DNA of 42,477 bases, taken from assembly GCA_900470775.1 (NCBI GenBank), contig UCBZ01000017.1:62702-105178 (forward strand). The letters are read 5' to 3'. The position numbers were made by a program, and so were the translations under genes. How positions within the stretch are numbered: position 1 is the stretch's first letter; each line of letters begins with the position of its first letter. The stretch comes from Hyphomicrobiales bacterium (GTDB taxonomy: Bacteria > Pseudomonadota > Alphaproteobacteria > Rhizobiales > Beijerinckiaceae). The notes below the pieces were generated by a model. The model was not told the DNA's origin and did no database searches. It saw nothing but the letters and a program-made list of their open reading frames with translations. Of the stretch, positions 24,401 to 33,062 are shown one piece after another.

Positions 24401-25336
24401 ATGGCTTCGAACGTCTTCGCCGGCACGATCCCGGCCCTCATGACGCCCTGCAAGGCGGATCTGACCCCTGATTTCGACGCGCTTGTCCGGAAGGGCCAGG
24501 AGTTGATCGCAGCCGGCATGTCGGCCGTGGTCTATTGCGGCTCGATGGGCGACTGGCCGCTGCTGACCGACGAGCAACGCATGGAAGGCACCGCCCGGCT
24601 AACGAAAGCGGGCATTCCTGTGATCGTCGGCACCGGCGCCCAGAACACGCAGCGCGCGGCGGCGTTTGCGAAACACGCCAGCGAGGTCGGCGCCAAGGGG
24701 CTGATGGTCATCCCGCGCGTGCTCTCGCGCGGCCCCTCGGCCTCGGCGCAGGCCGCGCATTTCGGCGCGATCCTGCAAGCCGCCAACGGCCTGCCGGCCG
24801 TGATCTACAACAGCCCCTATTACGGCTTCGAGACCCGCGCCGAGCTGTTCTTCCAGCTTCGCGCGCAGTTCCCGAACCTGATCGGCTTCAAGGAATTCGG
24901 CGGCGCCAAGAGCCTGACCTATGCGGCCGAGAACATCACCGGCCAGTCGGACGACATCACGCTGATGGTCGGCGTCGACACGCAGGTCTTCCACGGCTTC
25001 GTCAATTGCGGCGCCAGCGGCGCGATCACCGGCATCGGCAACGTCCTGCCCAAGCCCGTGCTGCATCTGGTCGCGCTCTGCGAGCAGGCCGCCAAGGGCG
25101 ATGTCGCGGCGCGCGCCAAGGCGCTTGAACTCGACGCCGCGCTTGCCGTGCTGTCGAGCTTCGACGAGGGGCCGGACCTCGTGCTGTTCTACAAATACCT
25201 GATGGTTCTCGAAGGCAGCCCGGAATACGAGCTGCACTTCAACGCCTCGGACAACCTCAGCACCGGCCAGAAGCATTTCGCCCGGACCCAGCTTGAGCTG
25301 TTCAAGCGCTGGTACGCGGCCTGGACCAAGGCTTGA
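24401..25336 (+). CDS. DHDPS-family lyase/deaminase, HypD-like
   Basis: A 311-residue TIM-barrel enzyme of the dihydrodipicolinate synthase/N-acetylneuraminate lyase superfamily. Schiff-base Lys164 (IGFKEFGG) and the partner Tyr136 (VIYNSP) are in place. The overall sequence (IPALMTPCKAD near residue 10, GSMGDWPLLTDEQRMEG, MVIPRVLSRG, SSFDEGPDLVLFYKYLMVL) strongly reminds me of the rhizobial HypD group, which deaminates 1-pyrroline-4-hydroxy-2-carboxylate in trans-4-hydroxyproline breakdown. That recollection has not been checked by alignment. The neighbouring prolidase-like peptidase supports it; no other hyp genes are in the window. GAGGAAA precedes the ATG at 24401. It is the last gene of the transporter operon. 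Confidence 0.85.
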   Translation: MASNVFAGTIPALMTPCKADLTPDFDALVRKGQELIAAGMSAVVYCGSMGDWPLLTDEQRMEGTARLTKAGIPVIVGTGAQNTQRAAAFAKHASEVGAKGLMVIPRVLSRGPSASAQAAHFGAILQAANGLPAVIYNSPYYGFETRAELFFQLRAQFPNLIGFKEFGGAKSLTYAAENITGQSDDITLMVGVDTQVFHGFVNCGASGAITGIGNVLPKPVLHLVALCEQAAKGDVAARAKALELDAALAVLSSFDEGPDLVLFYKYLMVLEGSPEYELHFNASDNLSTGQKHFARTQLELFKRWYAAWTKA

Positions 25337-25385
25337 CGCAGCACGGCGAGGCCAGCCGGCGCCGCTCAGGCTCCCGCCGGACTGG

Positions 25386-26693
25386 TCAAGCCGTCCGGCG
25401 CGTGACCGGCAGGGGGCGCGACTCGATACGGTCGCGTCCATTGCGCTTGGCCGCATAGAGCGCCTCGTCGGCGCAAGCGTACAGCGCGTCCCCATCGATG
25501 GGTCCCTCGCTGGAGCAGAGCCCGACCGAGATCGTGGCGGCGTCCAGATGGGGGTGAAGGCTTCGCCATGGCGCACGGGCCAGCGCCGCGCGGATCGCCA
25601 GCGCCATCCGGTGAGCGTCCTCCGGCGCGGTCCCGCCAAGGACAACGCCGAATTCCTCACCGCCGATGCGCGCGACCAGTCTTCCGGGGCCGCCGGCCTG
25701 CTCGGCAATCGTCAGGCCGATCAGCTTCAGGCAGGCATCGCCGATGAGATGGCCGAACCGGTCATTGATCGCCTTGAAATGATCGACGTCGATCGCCAGC
25801 AGCGACAGCGGGCGGCCGTTCCGGGCTTCCGCTGCCAGGAATTCCATGAAGGCGCGTCGGTTGGCGAGACCCGTCAGCCCGTCGGTGTCTGCAAGCTTCG
25901 CCAGTTCCGCATTGGCTCGCCGCAAAGCTGCCTGCGCCTCGATGAGCTCGATGTGCTGACGCTTGGCCATCGTGATGTCGGCATGAGTGAAGAAGCCGAT
26001 CCCGCCGACGCTGTGCCGGGCGATCACCCTGAGCCAGCGTTGGCCCGGCAGCTCGATCTCGAAAGGCGCGCCATCATAACGCAGGCCATTGCGGATGGCG
26101 GCGCGCCAGGCGCCCGCGGGCGAGGCCCCGCGCCAGCACCCGGCAATGATCTCGTCGAGCGTGCAGCCGACGACGGGCTGGTCTCCGGGCAGGCCGTAAA
26201 GCTGCCGGAAGGCATCGTTGGCCGCAATGATGCGATCGGCCCCGTCCAGAATGGTCGCCCCGTCAGGAATGAAGCGAAGTGCCTCGAAGACGGGAAGCAC
26301 GAGTTCAGGAACCGCCTCCGCCTTCGCATGAGCTTCGATATCGAGGCGCTGCCACAGGCGCACCCGCGCACCGCTGGGAGCGCGAAGCGACGACGCGCGA
26401 AGCCGACGGCCGTTATGGATAAATTCGAACGGCTGCGTCTGGTTCTCGTGGCGCGCGACGCCCTCCGCGATATAGCGTTCGATCTCGGGCATCTCTTCCG
26501 GGGACAGGCGGCCACGATAGAAGCGCACCAGATTGTCCGCGTAAGGCTCGCCGGTGTAGATCGCCCCGTCGTCCTCCGGGAAGAACTGCAGGAAGGTGCT
26601 GTTCCAGCTCACAGCCTCCAGACGCGCATCATACTCGCATGCGGCGATGCCGAGCATATCCAGCGAGTCGTGCAGATACCGCGTGAGGATCAT
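25386..26693 (-). CDS. PAS-GGDEF protein (putative diguanylate cyclase)
   Basis: A 435-residue soluble signalling protein. Two PAS-like regions are seen: about residues 5-120 (LHDSLDMLGIAACEYDARLE) and about 130-245 (LRFIPDGATILDGADRIIAA then NDAFRQLYGL), followed by a short coiled coil and a GGDEF domain with TDGLTGLANRRAF, IDVDHFKAINDRFGH and the active-site motif GGEEF at 344-348. It should make c-di-GMP in response to an unknown cue. The inhibitory RxxD site is absent (GPGR at that place). The start at 26693 (ATG) is chosen because the PAS region begins there; a GTG at 26753 would add 20 unlikely residues. It is convergent with the HypD-like gene and follows the aldolase gene. Confidence 0.9.
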   Translation of the reverse strand: MILTRYLHDSLDMLGIAACEYDARLEAVSWNSTFLQFFPEDDGAIYTGEPYADNLVRFYRGRLSPEEMPEIERYIAEGVARHENQTQPFEFIHNGRRLRASSLRAPSGARVRLWQRLDIEAHAKAEAVPELVLPVFEALRFIPDGATILDGADRIIAANDAFRQLYGLPGDQPVVGCTLDEIIAGCWRGASPAGAWRAAIRNGLRYDGAPFEIELPGQRWLRVIARHSVGGIGFFTHADITMAKRQHIELIEAQAALRRANAELAKLADTDGLTGLANRRAFMEFLAAEARNGRPLSLLAIDVDHFKAINDRFGHLIGDACLKLIGLTIAEQAGGPGRLVARIGGEEFGVVLGGTAPEDAHRMALAIRAALARAPWRSLHPHLDAATISVGLCSSEGPIDGDALYACADEALYAAKRNGRDRIESRPLPVTRRTA

Positions 26694-26758
26694 GCCACTT
26701 GATGACGCATAGGCATTAACAAGCAGTAAGACGCGTCGAAGCGCCCGTGGCACCGGGT

Positions 26759-27403
26759 TCAGCCGACCTTGCCGTAGCCCGCGAACTTCGCGCTGATGCG
26801 CGCCATCTCCGCCTCGTCGAGGATGACCGGATCGAGCCCCGCCGCGAGGATGTCGAGATACTGCCCGGCGAGGTTCTCGACCTCGGCGACGATCTGGTGC
26901 GCGCCAGCGAGCGAGGCTCCGAGCGCGATCACGCCGTGATTGGCGAGCAGCACCGCCTTGCGGCCCTCCAGCGCCCTGACCGCGTTCTCAGCCAACTCCG
27001 GCGTGCCGAAGGTCGCATACTCGGCGCAGCGCACATCGGCGCCGCCGCAGAGCGCGATCATGTAGTGGAACGCCGGAATGCCGCGCCGCGTCGAGGACAG
27101 CGCGGTCGCGCGCGGCGAATGGGTGTGGACGATCGCCTGTGCCTCCGGCCGCGCCTTGTAGATCGCAAGATGGAAAGGCCATTCCGAGGAGGGCTTGCGC
27201 GCGCCCGCTATCACCGTGCCGTCCAGCGACAATTCGATCAGGTCCGCCGGCGTCGTCTGCGCATAGGGCAAGCCAGACGGCGTGATCAGGAAGCCGCTGT
27301 TCGTCCGCGCCGAGACATTGCCCGATTTCGAGGGGCAGAAGCCCGCTCTGTCGATCGCCTGCGCGACCGCGACGATCCCCGCTCCAAGCTCCGTCATGCT
27401 CAT
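26759..27403 (-). CDS. class II aldolase (methylthioribulose/deoxyribulose 1-phosphate aldolase, Ald2-like)
   Basis: A 214-residue zinc aldolase of the AraD/FucA family. The metal site is visible: His93 and His95 (VHTHSPRA) and His156 (ANHGVIA); Glu74 (SSEWPFH) is the catalytic acid/base position. Its start overlaps the mtnA stop by ATGA. Placed after mtnP, apt and mtnA, it most likely splits 5-methylthioribulose 1-phosphate (and 5-deoxyribulose 1-phosphate) into DHAP and an aldehyde, the Ald2 step of the DHAP shunt known from Rhodospirillum rubrum. Alternatives are MtnB dehydratase, also in this superfamily, or fuculose-phosphate aldolase; the absence of mtnC, mtnD and mtnE argues against MtnB. 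The role is inferred from context. Confidence 0.85.
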   Translation of the reverse strand: MSMTELGAGIVAVAQAIDRAGFCPSKSGNVSARTNSGFLITPSGLPYAQTTPADLIELSLDGTVIAGARKPSSEWPFHLAIYKARPEAQAIVHTHSPRATALSSTRRGIPAFHYMIALCGGADVRCAEYATFGTPELAENAVRALEGRKAVLLANHGVIALGASLAGAHQIVAEVENLAGQYLDILAAGLDPVILDEAEMARISAKFAGYGKVG

Positions 27404-28509
27404 GCCGCGGCTCCCCTCGCCTGTTCCGGAAACAGCCGGGCCAGCCCCTCGGCACTTGCTGCGGCAACGCCGCGCTCGGTGATCAGCCCGGTGACGAGCC
27501 GCGCCGGCGTCACGTCGAAGGCCGGATTCGCCGCATTGCTCCCTGGCGCGACGACGCGGAAAGCACGCACTTCGCCATCCTCGCCCACCCCGGTGAGATG
27601 CGTGACCTCGCGCGCCGAGCGCTCCTCGATCGGAATCTGGCGCAGCCCGTCCGTCATCGACCAGTCGATGGTCGTGGATGGCAGCGCGACATAGAAAGGC
27701 ACGCCATTGTCATGCGCCGCGAGCGCCTTGAGATAGGTGCCGATCTTGTTGGCGACGTCTCCCGTGGCAGTCGTCCGGTCGGTGCCGACGATCACGATGT
27801 CCACATCGCCATGCTGCATCAGATGCCCGCCGGCATTGTCGGCGATCACGGTGTGCGGCACGCCATGCGCGCCGAGCTCATAGGCCGTCAGCGCCGCGCC
27901 CTGGTTGCGCGGCCGGGTCTCGTCGACCCAGACATGGACCGGGATGCCCGCGTCATGCGCGAGATAGATCGGCGCCAGTGCGGTGCCCCAATCGACAGTC
28001 GCGAGCCAGCCGGCATTGCAATGAGTCAGGATATTCACCGGCTGACCCACCGGCTTGCTCAAAGCGATGTCCCGGATCAGCGGCAGGCCATGTTCGCCGA
28101 TCGACCGGCACAGCGCCACATCCTCGTTGCAGATCAGTGCCGCTTCGGCATAAGCCCACTCGGCGCGCCGGTCCGGATCGAGCGGCATCAGAACGCGTCG
28201 CATCCGCCCGAGCGCCCAGTGCAGGTTGACCGCGGTCGGGCGCGTTCCGCGCATCAGGTCGAGCGCGCTGTCCAGCGCTGCATCGGAGGCATCCGCCCGC
28301 ATCGCCAGCGCCATGCCATAGGCGGCCGTCGCGCCGATCAGCGGCGCACCGCGCACGATCATGCTGCGGATCGCCTCCGCCGCCGCCTCGCTCGATGACA
28401 GCGTCACCGTCTCGAAACGGAAGGGCAGCCGTGTCTGGTCGATCACGCAGACGCGCCAGCCATCCTGCGCCAGCCAGATCGTGCGATAGGCCTGCCCGTG
28501 GATCTTCAT
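27400..28509 (-). CDS. mtnA: S-methyl-5-thioribose-1-phosphate isomerase
   Basis: A 369-residue enzyme of the eIF-2B-like fold converting 5-methylthioribose 1-phosphate to the ribulose form. The catalytic pair is clear: Cys164 (ILTHCNAG) and Asp244 ([11 protein letters not shown]), with RGAPLIG at 53-59 binding phosphate. Length is typical (340-370). Start 28509 has GAGGCG upstream and gives [13 protein letters not shown]; the frame continues upstream to 28587 without family resemblance. It lies 13 nt after apt and overlaps the aldolase gene by 4 nt, so the four genes are a tight operon. Confidence 0.94.
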   Translation of the reverse strand: MKIHGQAYRTIWLAQDGWRVCVIDQTRLPFRFETVTLSSSEAAAEAIRSMIVRGAPLIGATAAYGMALAMRADASDAALDSALDLMRGTRPTAVNLHWALGRMRRVLMPLDPDRRAEWAYAEAALICNEDVALCRSIGEHGLPLIRDIALSKPVGQPVNILTHCNAGWLATVDWGTALAPIYLAHDAGIPVHVWVDETRPRNQGAALTAYELGAHGVPHTVIADNAGGHLMQHGDVDIVIVGTDRTTATGDVANKIGTYLKALAAHDNGVPFYVALPSTTIDWSMTDGLRQIPIEERSAREVTHLTGVGEDGEVRAFRVVAPGSNAANPAFDVTPARLVTGLITERGVAAASAEGLARLFPEQARGAAA

Positions 28510-28522
28510 GACGCGCCTCGCT

Positions 28523-29050
28523 TCAATGCCCGCCGAAGGCGACCAGCGTCCGCACCGGCACGCCCATCCGCCTGATCCTGTCGGCACCGCCGAGATCGGG
28601 CAGGTCGACGATGAAGCAGGCCGCCACGACCTCCGCGCCCAGCCGCGAGAGCAGATTGACCGCGCCCTCCGCCGTGCCGCCCGTCGCGATCAGATCGTCG
28701 ACGAGCAGGACGCGCTCGCCGGGAGCAACCGCATCCTTGTGGACCTCGATCTCGTCGGTGCCGTATTCGAGCGAATACGTCACGCTGACCGTCTCATGCG
28801 GCAGCTTGCCCTTCTTACGCACCGGCACGAAACCGGCCGAAAGCTGATGCGCCACCGCGCCGCCGAGGATGAAGCCGCGCGCCTCGATGCCGGCGATCTT
28901 GGCGATCTTTAGCCCGGCGAAGGGCTGCACCAGCTCGTCCACGGCGCGACGGAAGGCGCGTGCATCGCCTAGAAGCGTGGTGATGTCGCGGAAGATGATG
29001 CCGGGCTTGGGATAGTCCGGAATCGCCCGGATGGTGTCGGCGAGATTCAT
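28523..29050 (-). CDS. apt: adenine phosphoribosyltransferase
   Basis: A 175-residue cytosolic enzyme making AMP from adenine and PRPP. The PRPP-binding loop [14 protein letters not shown] is at 114-127. The N-terminal [18 protein letters not shown] and the adenine-pocket IEARGFILG are characteristic. It lies 19 nt after mtnP and 13 nt before mtnA on the same strand, so the adenine released by MtnP is captured at once by its operon partner. Length is standard. Confidence 0.96.
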   Translation of the reverse strand: MNLADTIRAIPDYPKPGIIFRDITTLLGDARAFRRAVDELVQPFAGLKIAKIAGIEARGFILGGAVAHQLSAGFVPVRKKGKLPHETVSVTYSLEYGTDEIEVHKDAVAPGERVLLVDDLIATGGTAEGAVNLLSRLGAEVVAACFIVDLPDLGGADRIRRMGVPVRTLVAFGGH

Positions 29051-29069
29051 GGCTGTCGCTTCATCGCTG

Positions 29070-29948
29070 TCAGGTCGCTTTCAGGATGCGCCCCGCCACC
29101 GCGTCGAGCTTCGCCAGAACGGCGGGGTCGCGGAAGTCCGGCGCGGTGATGATGGCATTGTCGAGGGCGTTGTGGGACCCCGCCGGGCAGGGAATGCGCT
29201 GCGCCGGGAAATCGGCCGCGAGCCGTGCCACCAGTCGCTTGGCCCTGTCGGCGTTCTCATGCAGCACCTTGACGACGGCGGCGACATCGACCGGCCCGTG
29301 CTCCTCGTGCCAGCAGTCGAAATCCGTCACCATCGCGACGGTCGCATAGGTGATCTCGGCCTCGCGGGCGAGCTTGGCTTCCGGCATCGCCGTCATGCCG
29401 ATCAGATCGTAGCCGAGATTCTTGTAGGTCATGGATTCGGCATAGGTCGAGAATTGCGGCCCTTCCATCGTCACCAGCGTGCCGCCCTGCACGAAGGGCA
29501 GCCCCTCCGTGGTGGCGGCGTCGGCGATCCGCGCCCTCAGGGCGGGACCGACGGGGTGGGCGAGCGAGACATGCGCGACGCAGCCCTTGCCGAAGAAGGA
29601 ACTCGGACGCCCGCTGGTCCGGTCGACGAACTGGTCGACCAGCACGAACAGGCCGGGATAGAGCTCCGACTTGTAGGAACCGCAGGCCGAGAGCGAGACC
29701 AGGTCGGTGACGCCCGCCCGCTTCATCACGTCGATATTGGCGCGGTAGTTGATCTCGGAGGGCGGAATCGCATGGCCCCGGCCATGGCGGGGCATGAAGA
29801 CGATCTTCGTCGTGCCGATGCGGCCGATGCGCAGCACATCGGAGGGCTCGCCCCAGGGGCTTCCGATGCGCTCCTCGCGCAGATCGGTCAGCCCCGGCAG
29901 GTCGTAGATGCCCGACCCGCCGATGATTCCGAGAACGGCTTCGCTCAT
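29070..29948 (-). CDS. mtnP: S-methyl-5'-thioadenosine phosphorylase
   Basis: A 292-residue purine-nucleoside-phosphorylase-type enzyme that splits methylthioadenosine (and often 5'-deoxyadenosine) with phosphate into adenine and the ribose 1-phosphate. Family motifs are [10 protein letters not shown] at the start, [30 protein letters not shown] and [10 protein letters not shown], the last typical of MTAP rather than other nucleoside phosphorylases. The start at 29948 follows GGAGAA; the frame continues to 30005 without meaning. It is the first gene of the salvage operon. A pet-operon terminator lies about 95 nt upstream, leaving a short space for its own promoter, which I could not define. 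Confidence 0.94.
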   Translation of the reverse strand: MSEAVLGIIGGSGIYDLPGLTDLREERIGSPWGEPSDVLRIGRIGTTKIVFMPRHGRGHAIPPSEINYRANIDVMKRAGVTDLVSLSACGSYKSELYPGLFVLVDQFVDRTSGRPSSFFGKGCVAHVSLAHPVGPALRARIADAATTEGLPFVQGGTLVTMEGPQFSTYAESMTYKNLGYDLIGMTAMPEAKLAREAEITYATVAMVTDFDCWHEEHGPVDVAAVVKVLHENADRAKRLVARLAADFPAQRIPCPAGSHNALDNAIITAPDFRDPAVLAKLDAVAGRILKAT

Positions 29949-30042
29949 GCGTGATTCTCCGGCCAAAAGAACGACGGGAACAGGGTTGTGTGACGGTCTC
30001 ATCAAACAGTCGTAGCGGCAAAGACGATAGCCTGCCTGAAAC

Positions 30043-30066
30043 GAAAAAAGCCCCGTCGCCGGGGCT
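30043..30066 (-). terminator. intrinsic terminator of the petABC operon
   Basis: On the minus strand a 7-bp stem, AGCCCCG (complement of 30060-30066) with CGGGGCT (complement of 30049-30055), has a GCGA loop and is followed by TTTTTTCG. It lies 22 nt after the cytochrome c1 stop. This is the cleanest terminator in the window. Confidence 0.88.
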
Positions 30067-30087
30067 CTCTCCTGATGTCGTATGCGA

Positions 30088-30972
30088 TCAGTGGTGCAGC
30101 GGCGAGCCGTCAGGCATGCGCGCCCAGACCTTCTTCTTGGTGTAATAGAGCAACCCCGCGAAGAGCATCAGGAAGAGCATGACCTGCAGGCCGATGCGCT
30201 TGCGCTGCTCGAGATGCGGCTCGGCCGTCCACATCAGATAGGCCGTCACGTCCTTGGCGTACTGGGCCACGGTCTCCGGCACCTGTGGCTGGCCATCGGC
30301 GCCCTTGGGGAACTCGACCTGCCCGTCCGACAGCGGCTTGGGCATCGCGATCAGATGGCCCGGCATATAGGTGTTGTAGTACTGGCCGGGCAGGAGCGTG
30401 ACGCCCTCCGGCGGCGGATCCTTGTAGCCCGCGAGCAGCGCCGCGATGTAGTCCGGCCCCTGCTCCTGGTACTGCGTGAAGATGTCGAAGATGAAGCGCG
30501 GGAAGCCGCGCTCATAGGTGCGCGCCTTGGCGATCACCGAGAGATCGAGCGGATAAGCACCGCCATTAGCCGCGCGGGCGGCCAGCTCATTCGCGAACGG
30601 CGACGGGAACGGATCGGCCGCCCGGCCCGGCCGGTCGAACATCTCGCCCGTATCGTTGGGGCCGTCCTTGATCTGATAGGTGGCGGCCAGCGCCGTGACC
30701 TGGCTCGGCGTGAACTCGGGCCCGCCCGGCTGGGACAGGTTGCGGAAGCGCATCAGAGAGGCGGCGTGGCAGCTCGCGCAGACCTCCTTGTAGACCTTGT
30801 AGCCGCGCTGGAGCTGGGCCCGGTCGAACTTGCCGAAGGGTCCGGAGAAGGACCAGCTCAGCGCCGGCGGCTCGACACGCCCTTCGGCGGCGTTGGCGGC
30901 CGGAACAGCCAGGGCAAGTCCGAGGCCGAGGCTGAGCCCGGTCAGGGCGAGGCGGAACGAAAGCGTGCTCAT
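30088..30972 (-). CDS. petC: cytochrome c1 of the bc1 complex
   Basis: A 294-residue membrane-anchored c-type cytochrome that passes electrons from the Rieske centre to a soluble or membrane cytochrome c. A signal peptide (to about residue 29, PAANAAEG) exports the haem domain to the periplasm. The haem site CASCH is at 65-69, and PGQYYNTYMPGHLIAMPKPL holds the likely Met ligand. The C-terminal helix (GLQVMLFLMLFAGLLYYT) anchors it. It starts 8 nt after petB with a weak ribosome site, consistent with coupling. Followed by a strong terminator. Confidence 0.95.
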   Translation of the reverse strand: MSTLSFRLALTGLSLGLGLALAVPAANAAEGRVEPPALSWSFSGPFGKFDRAQLQRGYKVYKEVCASCHAASLMRFRNLSQPGGPEFTPSQVTALAATYQIKDGPNDTGEMFDRPGRAADPFPSPFANELAARAANGGAYPLDLSVIAKARTYERGFPRFIFDIFTQYQEQGPDYIAALLAGYKDPPPEGVTLLPGQYYNTYMPGHLIAMPKPLSDGQVEFPKGADGQPQVPETVAQYAKDVTAYLMWTAEPHLEQRKRIGLQVMLFLMLFAGLLYYTKKKVWARMPDGSPLHH

Positions 30973-30980
30973 GTTTCGTC

Positions 30981-32264
30981 TCAGCCCTTGGCGTTGGGTT
31001 CGGCGACAGCAGTCGTGGCGATGCGCGCGCCCGAACCGCCCTTGAGCGAACCGAGCACGGAATCGGCAATCGAGTTCGGCAACGCCTTCGGCCGCTCGAA
31101 CAGGCCGATGACGAACAGCGCCACGAAGAAGCCGAAATACAGCACGGTAAAGATCTGCGAGGCGGTGACGTAGCCACCCTCCGCCGGCATCGCGCCGAGA
31201 TAGCCCAGGCCGATGCAGACCGCCACGAAGGCCCAGAAGAACTGCCGCGCGATCGGGCGATAGCTCATCGACTTGACCTTCGAGCTGTCGATCCAGGGCA
31301 GGAAGGCGAGCACGACGATGGCGGCGCCCATCGCCAGCACGCCACCGAGCTTGTCGGGAATGGCGCGCAGGATCGCGTAGAACGGCAGGAAGTACCATTC
31401 GGGGACGATGTGCGACGGCGTCACGGCCGGATTGGCCGGGATGTAGTTGTCGGCATGACCCATGAAATTGGGCTGATAGAACACGAAGTAGGAGAACACG
31501 ATCATGAAGACGACCATCCCGAACAGGTCCTTGATGGTCGCGTAGGGCGTGAACGGCACCGTGTCCTTCTCGACGTTCTTCACCTCGACGCCGGTTGGGT
31601 TGTTCTGGCCGACATGGTGCAGCGCCCAGACATGGAGGATGACCACGCCGAAGATCATGAACGGCAGCAGGTAATGCAGCGAGAAGAAGCGGTTCAGCGT
31701 CGGGTTGTCGACCGAGAAACCGCCCCAAAGGAAGGTCACGATCGTCTCGCCGACCACCGGCAGCGCCGAGAACAGGTTGGTGATGACGGTCGCGCCCCAG
31801 AAGGACATCTGGCCCCAGGGCAGCACGTAGCCCATGAAGGCGGTCGCCATCATCAGCAGGAAGATCACGACGCCCAGGATCCAGAGCACTTCGCGGGGCG
31901 CCTTGTAGGAGCCGTAATAGAGCCCGCGGAAGATGTGGACATAGACGGCGACGAAGAACATCGAGGCGCCGTTGGCGTGCAGATAGCGCAGCAGCCAGCC
32001 ATAGTTCACGTCGCGCATGATGTGCTCGACGGAAATGAACGCCAGCGCCGAGTTCGGCGTGTAATGCATCGCCAGGATGATGCCGGTGACGATCTGCGCC
32101 ACCAACATGAACATCAGGATGCCGCCGAAGGTCCAGAAATAGTTCAGGTTGCGCGGGACCGGATAGGACACCGCCGAATCATGCGCGAGGCGGATGATCG
32201 GCAGGCGCGCATCGAGCCAGCGCTCGATGCCGGTCTTCGGGACGTAGGAGCTGTGACCACTCAT
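30981..32264 (-). CDS. petB: cytochrome b of the bc1 complex
   Basis: A 427-residue inner-membrane protein with eight helices that carries two b haems and the quinol sites. The PEWY motif of the Qo site is present ([20 protein letters not shown]). His pairs for the two haems are in the [20 protein letters not shown] region and in the [12 protein letters not shown] and [11 protein letters not shown] region. Length matches alphaproteobacterial forms (about 420-440). Start is 53 nt after the Rieske gene stop and the end 8 nt before petC, the usual operon order. Confidence 0.96.
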   Translation of the reverse strand: MSGHSSYVPKTGIERWLDARLPIIRLAHDSAVSYPVPRNLNYFWTFGGILMFMLVAQIVTGIILAMHYTPNSALAFISVEHIMRDVNYGWLLRYLHANGASMFFVAVYVHIFRGLYYGSYKAPREVLWILGVVIFLLMMATAFMGYVLPWGQMSFWGATVITNLFSALPVVGETIVTFLWGGFSVDNPTLNRFFSLHYLLPFMIFGVVILHVWALHHVGQNNPTGVEVKNVEKDTVPFTPYATIKDLFGMVVFMIVFSYFVFYQPNFMGHADNYIPANPAVTPSHIVPEWYFLPFYAILRAIPDKLGGVLAMGAAIVVLAFLPWIDSSKVKSMSYRPIARQFFWAFVAVCIGLGYLGAMPAEGGYVTASQIFTVLYFGFFVALFVIGLFERPKALPNSIADSVLGSLKGGSGARIATTAVAEPNAKG

Positions 32265-32317
32265 GCGGAATGCCTCGGGGCTGTCTCATCCAGGCGGAAA
32301 AGCGTCGAGCGCATCGC

Positions 32318-32869
32318 TCAGCCGATCCTGATCTTGGTGTCGGCGTTGAACGCATAGGGCGGCACCGGCAGATTGAGCGGCGCCGGGCCCTTGCGGATAC
32401 GGCCGGAGGAATCGTAGTGCGAGCCGTGGCAGGGGCAGAACCAGCCGTCGAAATCGCCCTTCGGATCGCCCGGCGCGTTGCCGAGCGGCACGCAGCCGAG
32501 ATGGGTGCAGTTGCCATAGACGACGAGGAACTGGTCGTGGCCCGCCTTGACGCGCTGCGCGTCGGTCTGCGGATCCTTCAGGGTCGCGACATCGACCGCG
32601 CGGGCCTCGTCGATCTCCTTCTTGGTGCGATGACGCACGAAGATCAGCTTGCCGCGCCAGAACAGCTTGATTGCCTGGCCCTCGGCGATAGGCGTCAGAT
32701 CGAGGTCGATCGGCGCGCCTGCGGCCACCGTCTGCGCGTCGGGCGCGAGCTGGCTGACCAGCGGCACGACGACGGCGCCGAGCCCGACGACACCCACTGC
32801 GCCGGTCGCCAGCATGAGGAAATCGCGGCGGGTGGTTTCGGTCGATTTCGTATCGGTCGCGTGCGCCAC
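32318..32869 (-). CDS. petA: Rieske iron-sulfur subunit of the bc1 complex
   Basis: A 183-residue protein with a [2Fe-2S] cluster that takes electrons from ubiquinol. Cluster ligands are Cys121 and His123 (CTHLGC) and Cys145 and His148 (CPCHGS), with the disulfide cysteines Cys126 and Cys147. A twin-arginine motif (ETTRRDFLMLATGAVG) directs folded export, and the following hydrophobic stretch anchors it. The start is taken as GTG at 32869 (MAHATDTKST) with AGAGGG upstream; the frame continues upstream without meaning. It is the first gene of petABC. The 193-bp region above it (32870-33062) holds a 6-bp hairpin GCCCGT (32928-32933) with ACGGGC (32937-32942), but no sure promoter. Confidence 0.94.
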   Translation of the reverse strand: MAHATDTKSTETTRRDFLMLATGAVGVVGLGAVVVPLVSQLAPDAQTVAAGAPIDLDLTPIAEGQAIKLFWRGKLIFVRHRTKKEIDEARAVDVATLKDPQTDAQRVKAGHDQFLVVYGNCTHLGCVPLGNAPGDPKGDFDGWFCPCHGSHYDSSGRIRKGPAPLNLPVPPYAFNADTKIRIG

Positions 32870-33062
32870 GATCCAACCCTCTAAAACGTCAGTCGAGTCT
32901 TGGAACAACTCGAAATTACAGCCCTGCGCCCGTCTTACGGGCACGCCGTGACAGCCGCAATGCGGCGGCGCGTCACTGTCGCGCTCTTTGGCATGCAGTT
33001 TGGACGAAGTCTACTGTTGCGCGGGGTGCGCAGACGCATGACGCGCAGTCCGTCAGCCGGGC

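Noticed and set aside
25376..25399. GCCGGAC / GTCCGGC inverted repeat as a terminator between the HypD-like and PAS-GGDEF genes
   Set aside because: The loop is 10 nt, there is no T run, and part of it lies inside the coding end of the GGDEF gene.
30973..31728. Extension of the cytochrome c1 frame upstream through petB
   Set aside because: The c1 signal peptide begins at 30972; the extension overlaps cytochrome b in another frame and has no sensible sequence.
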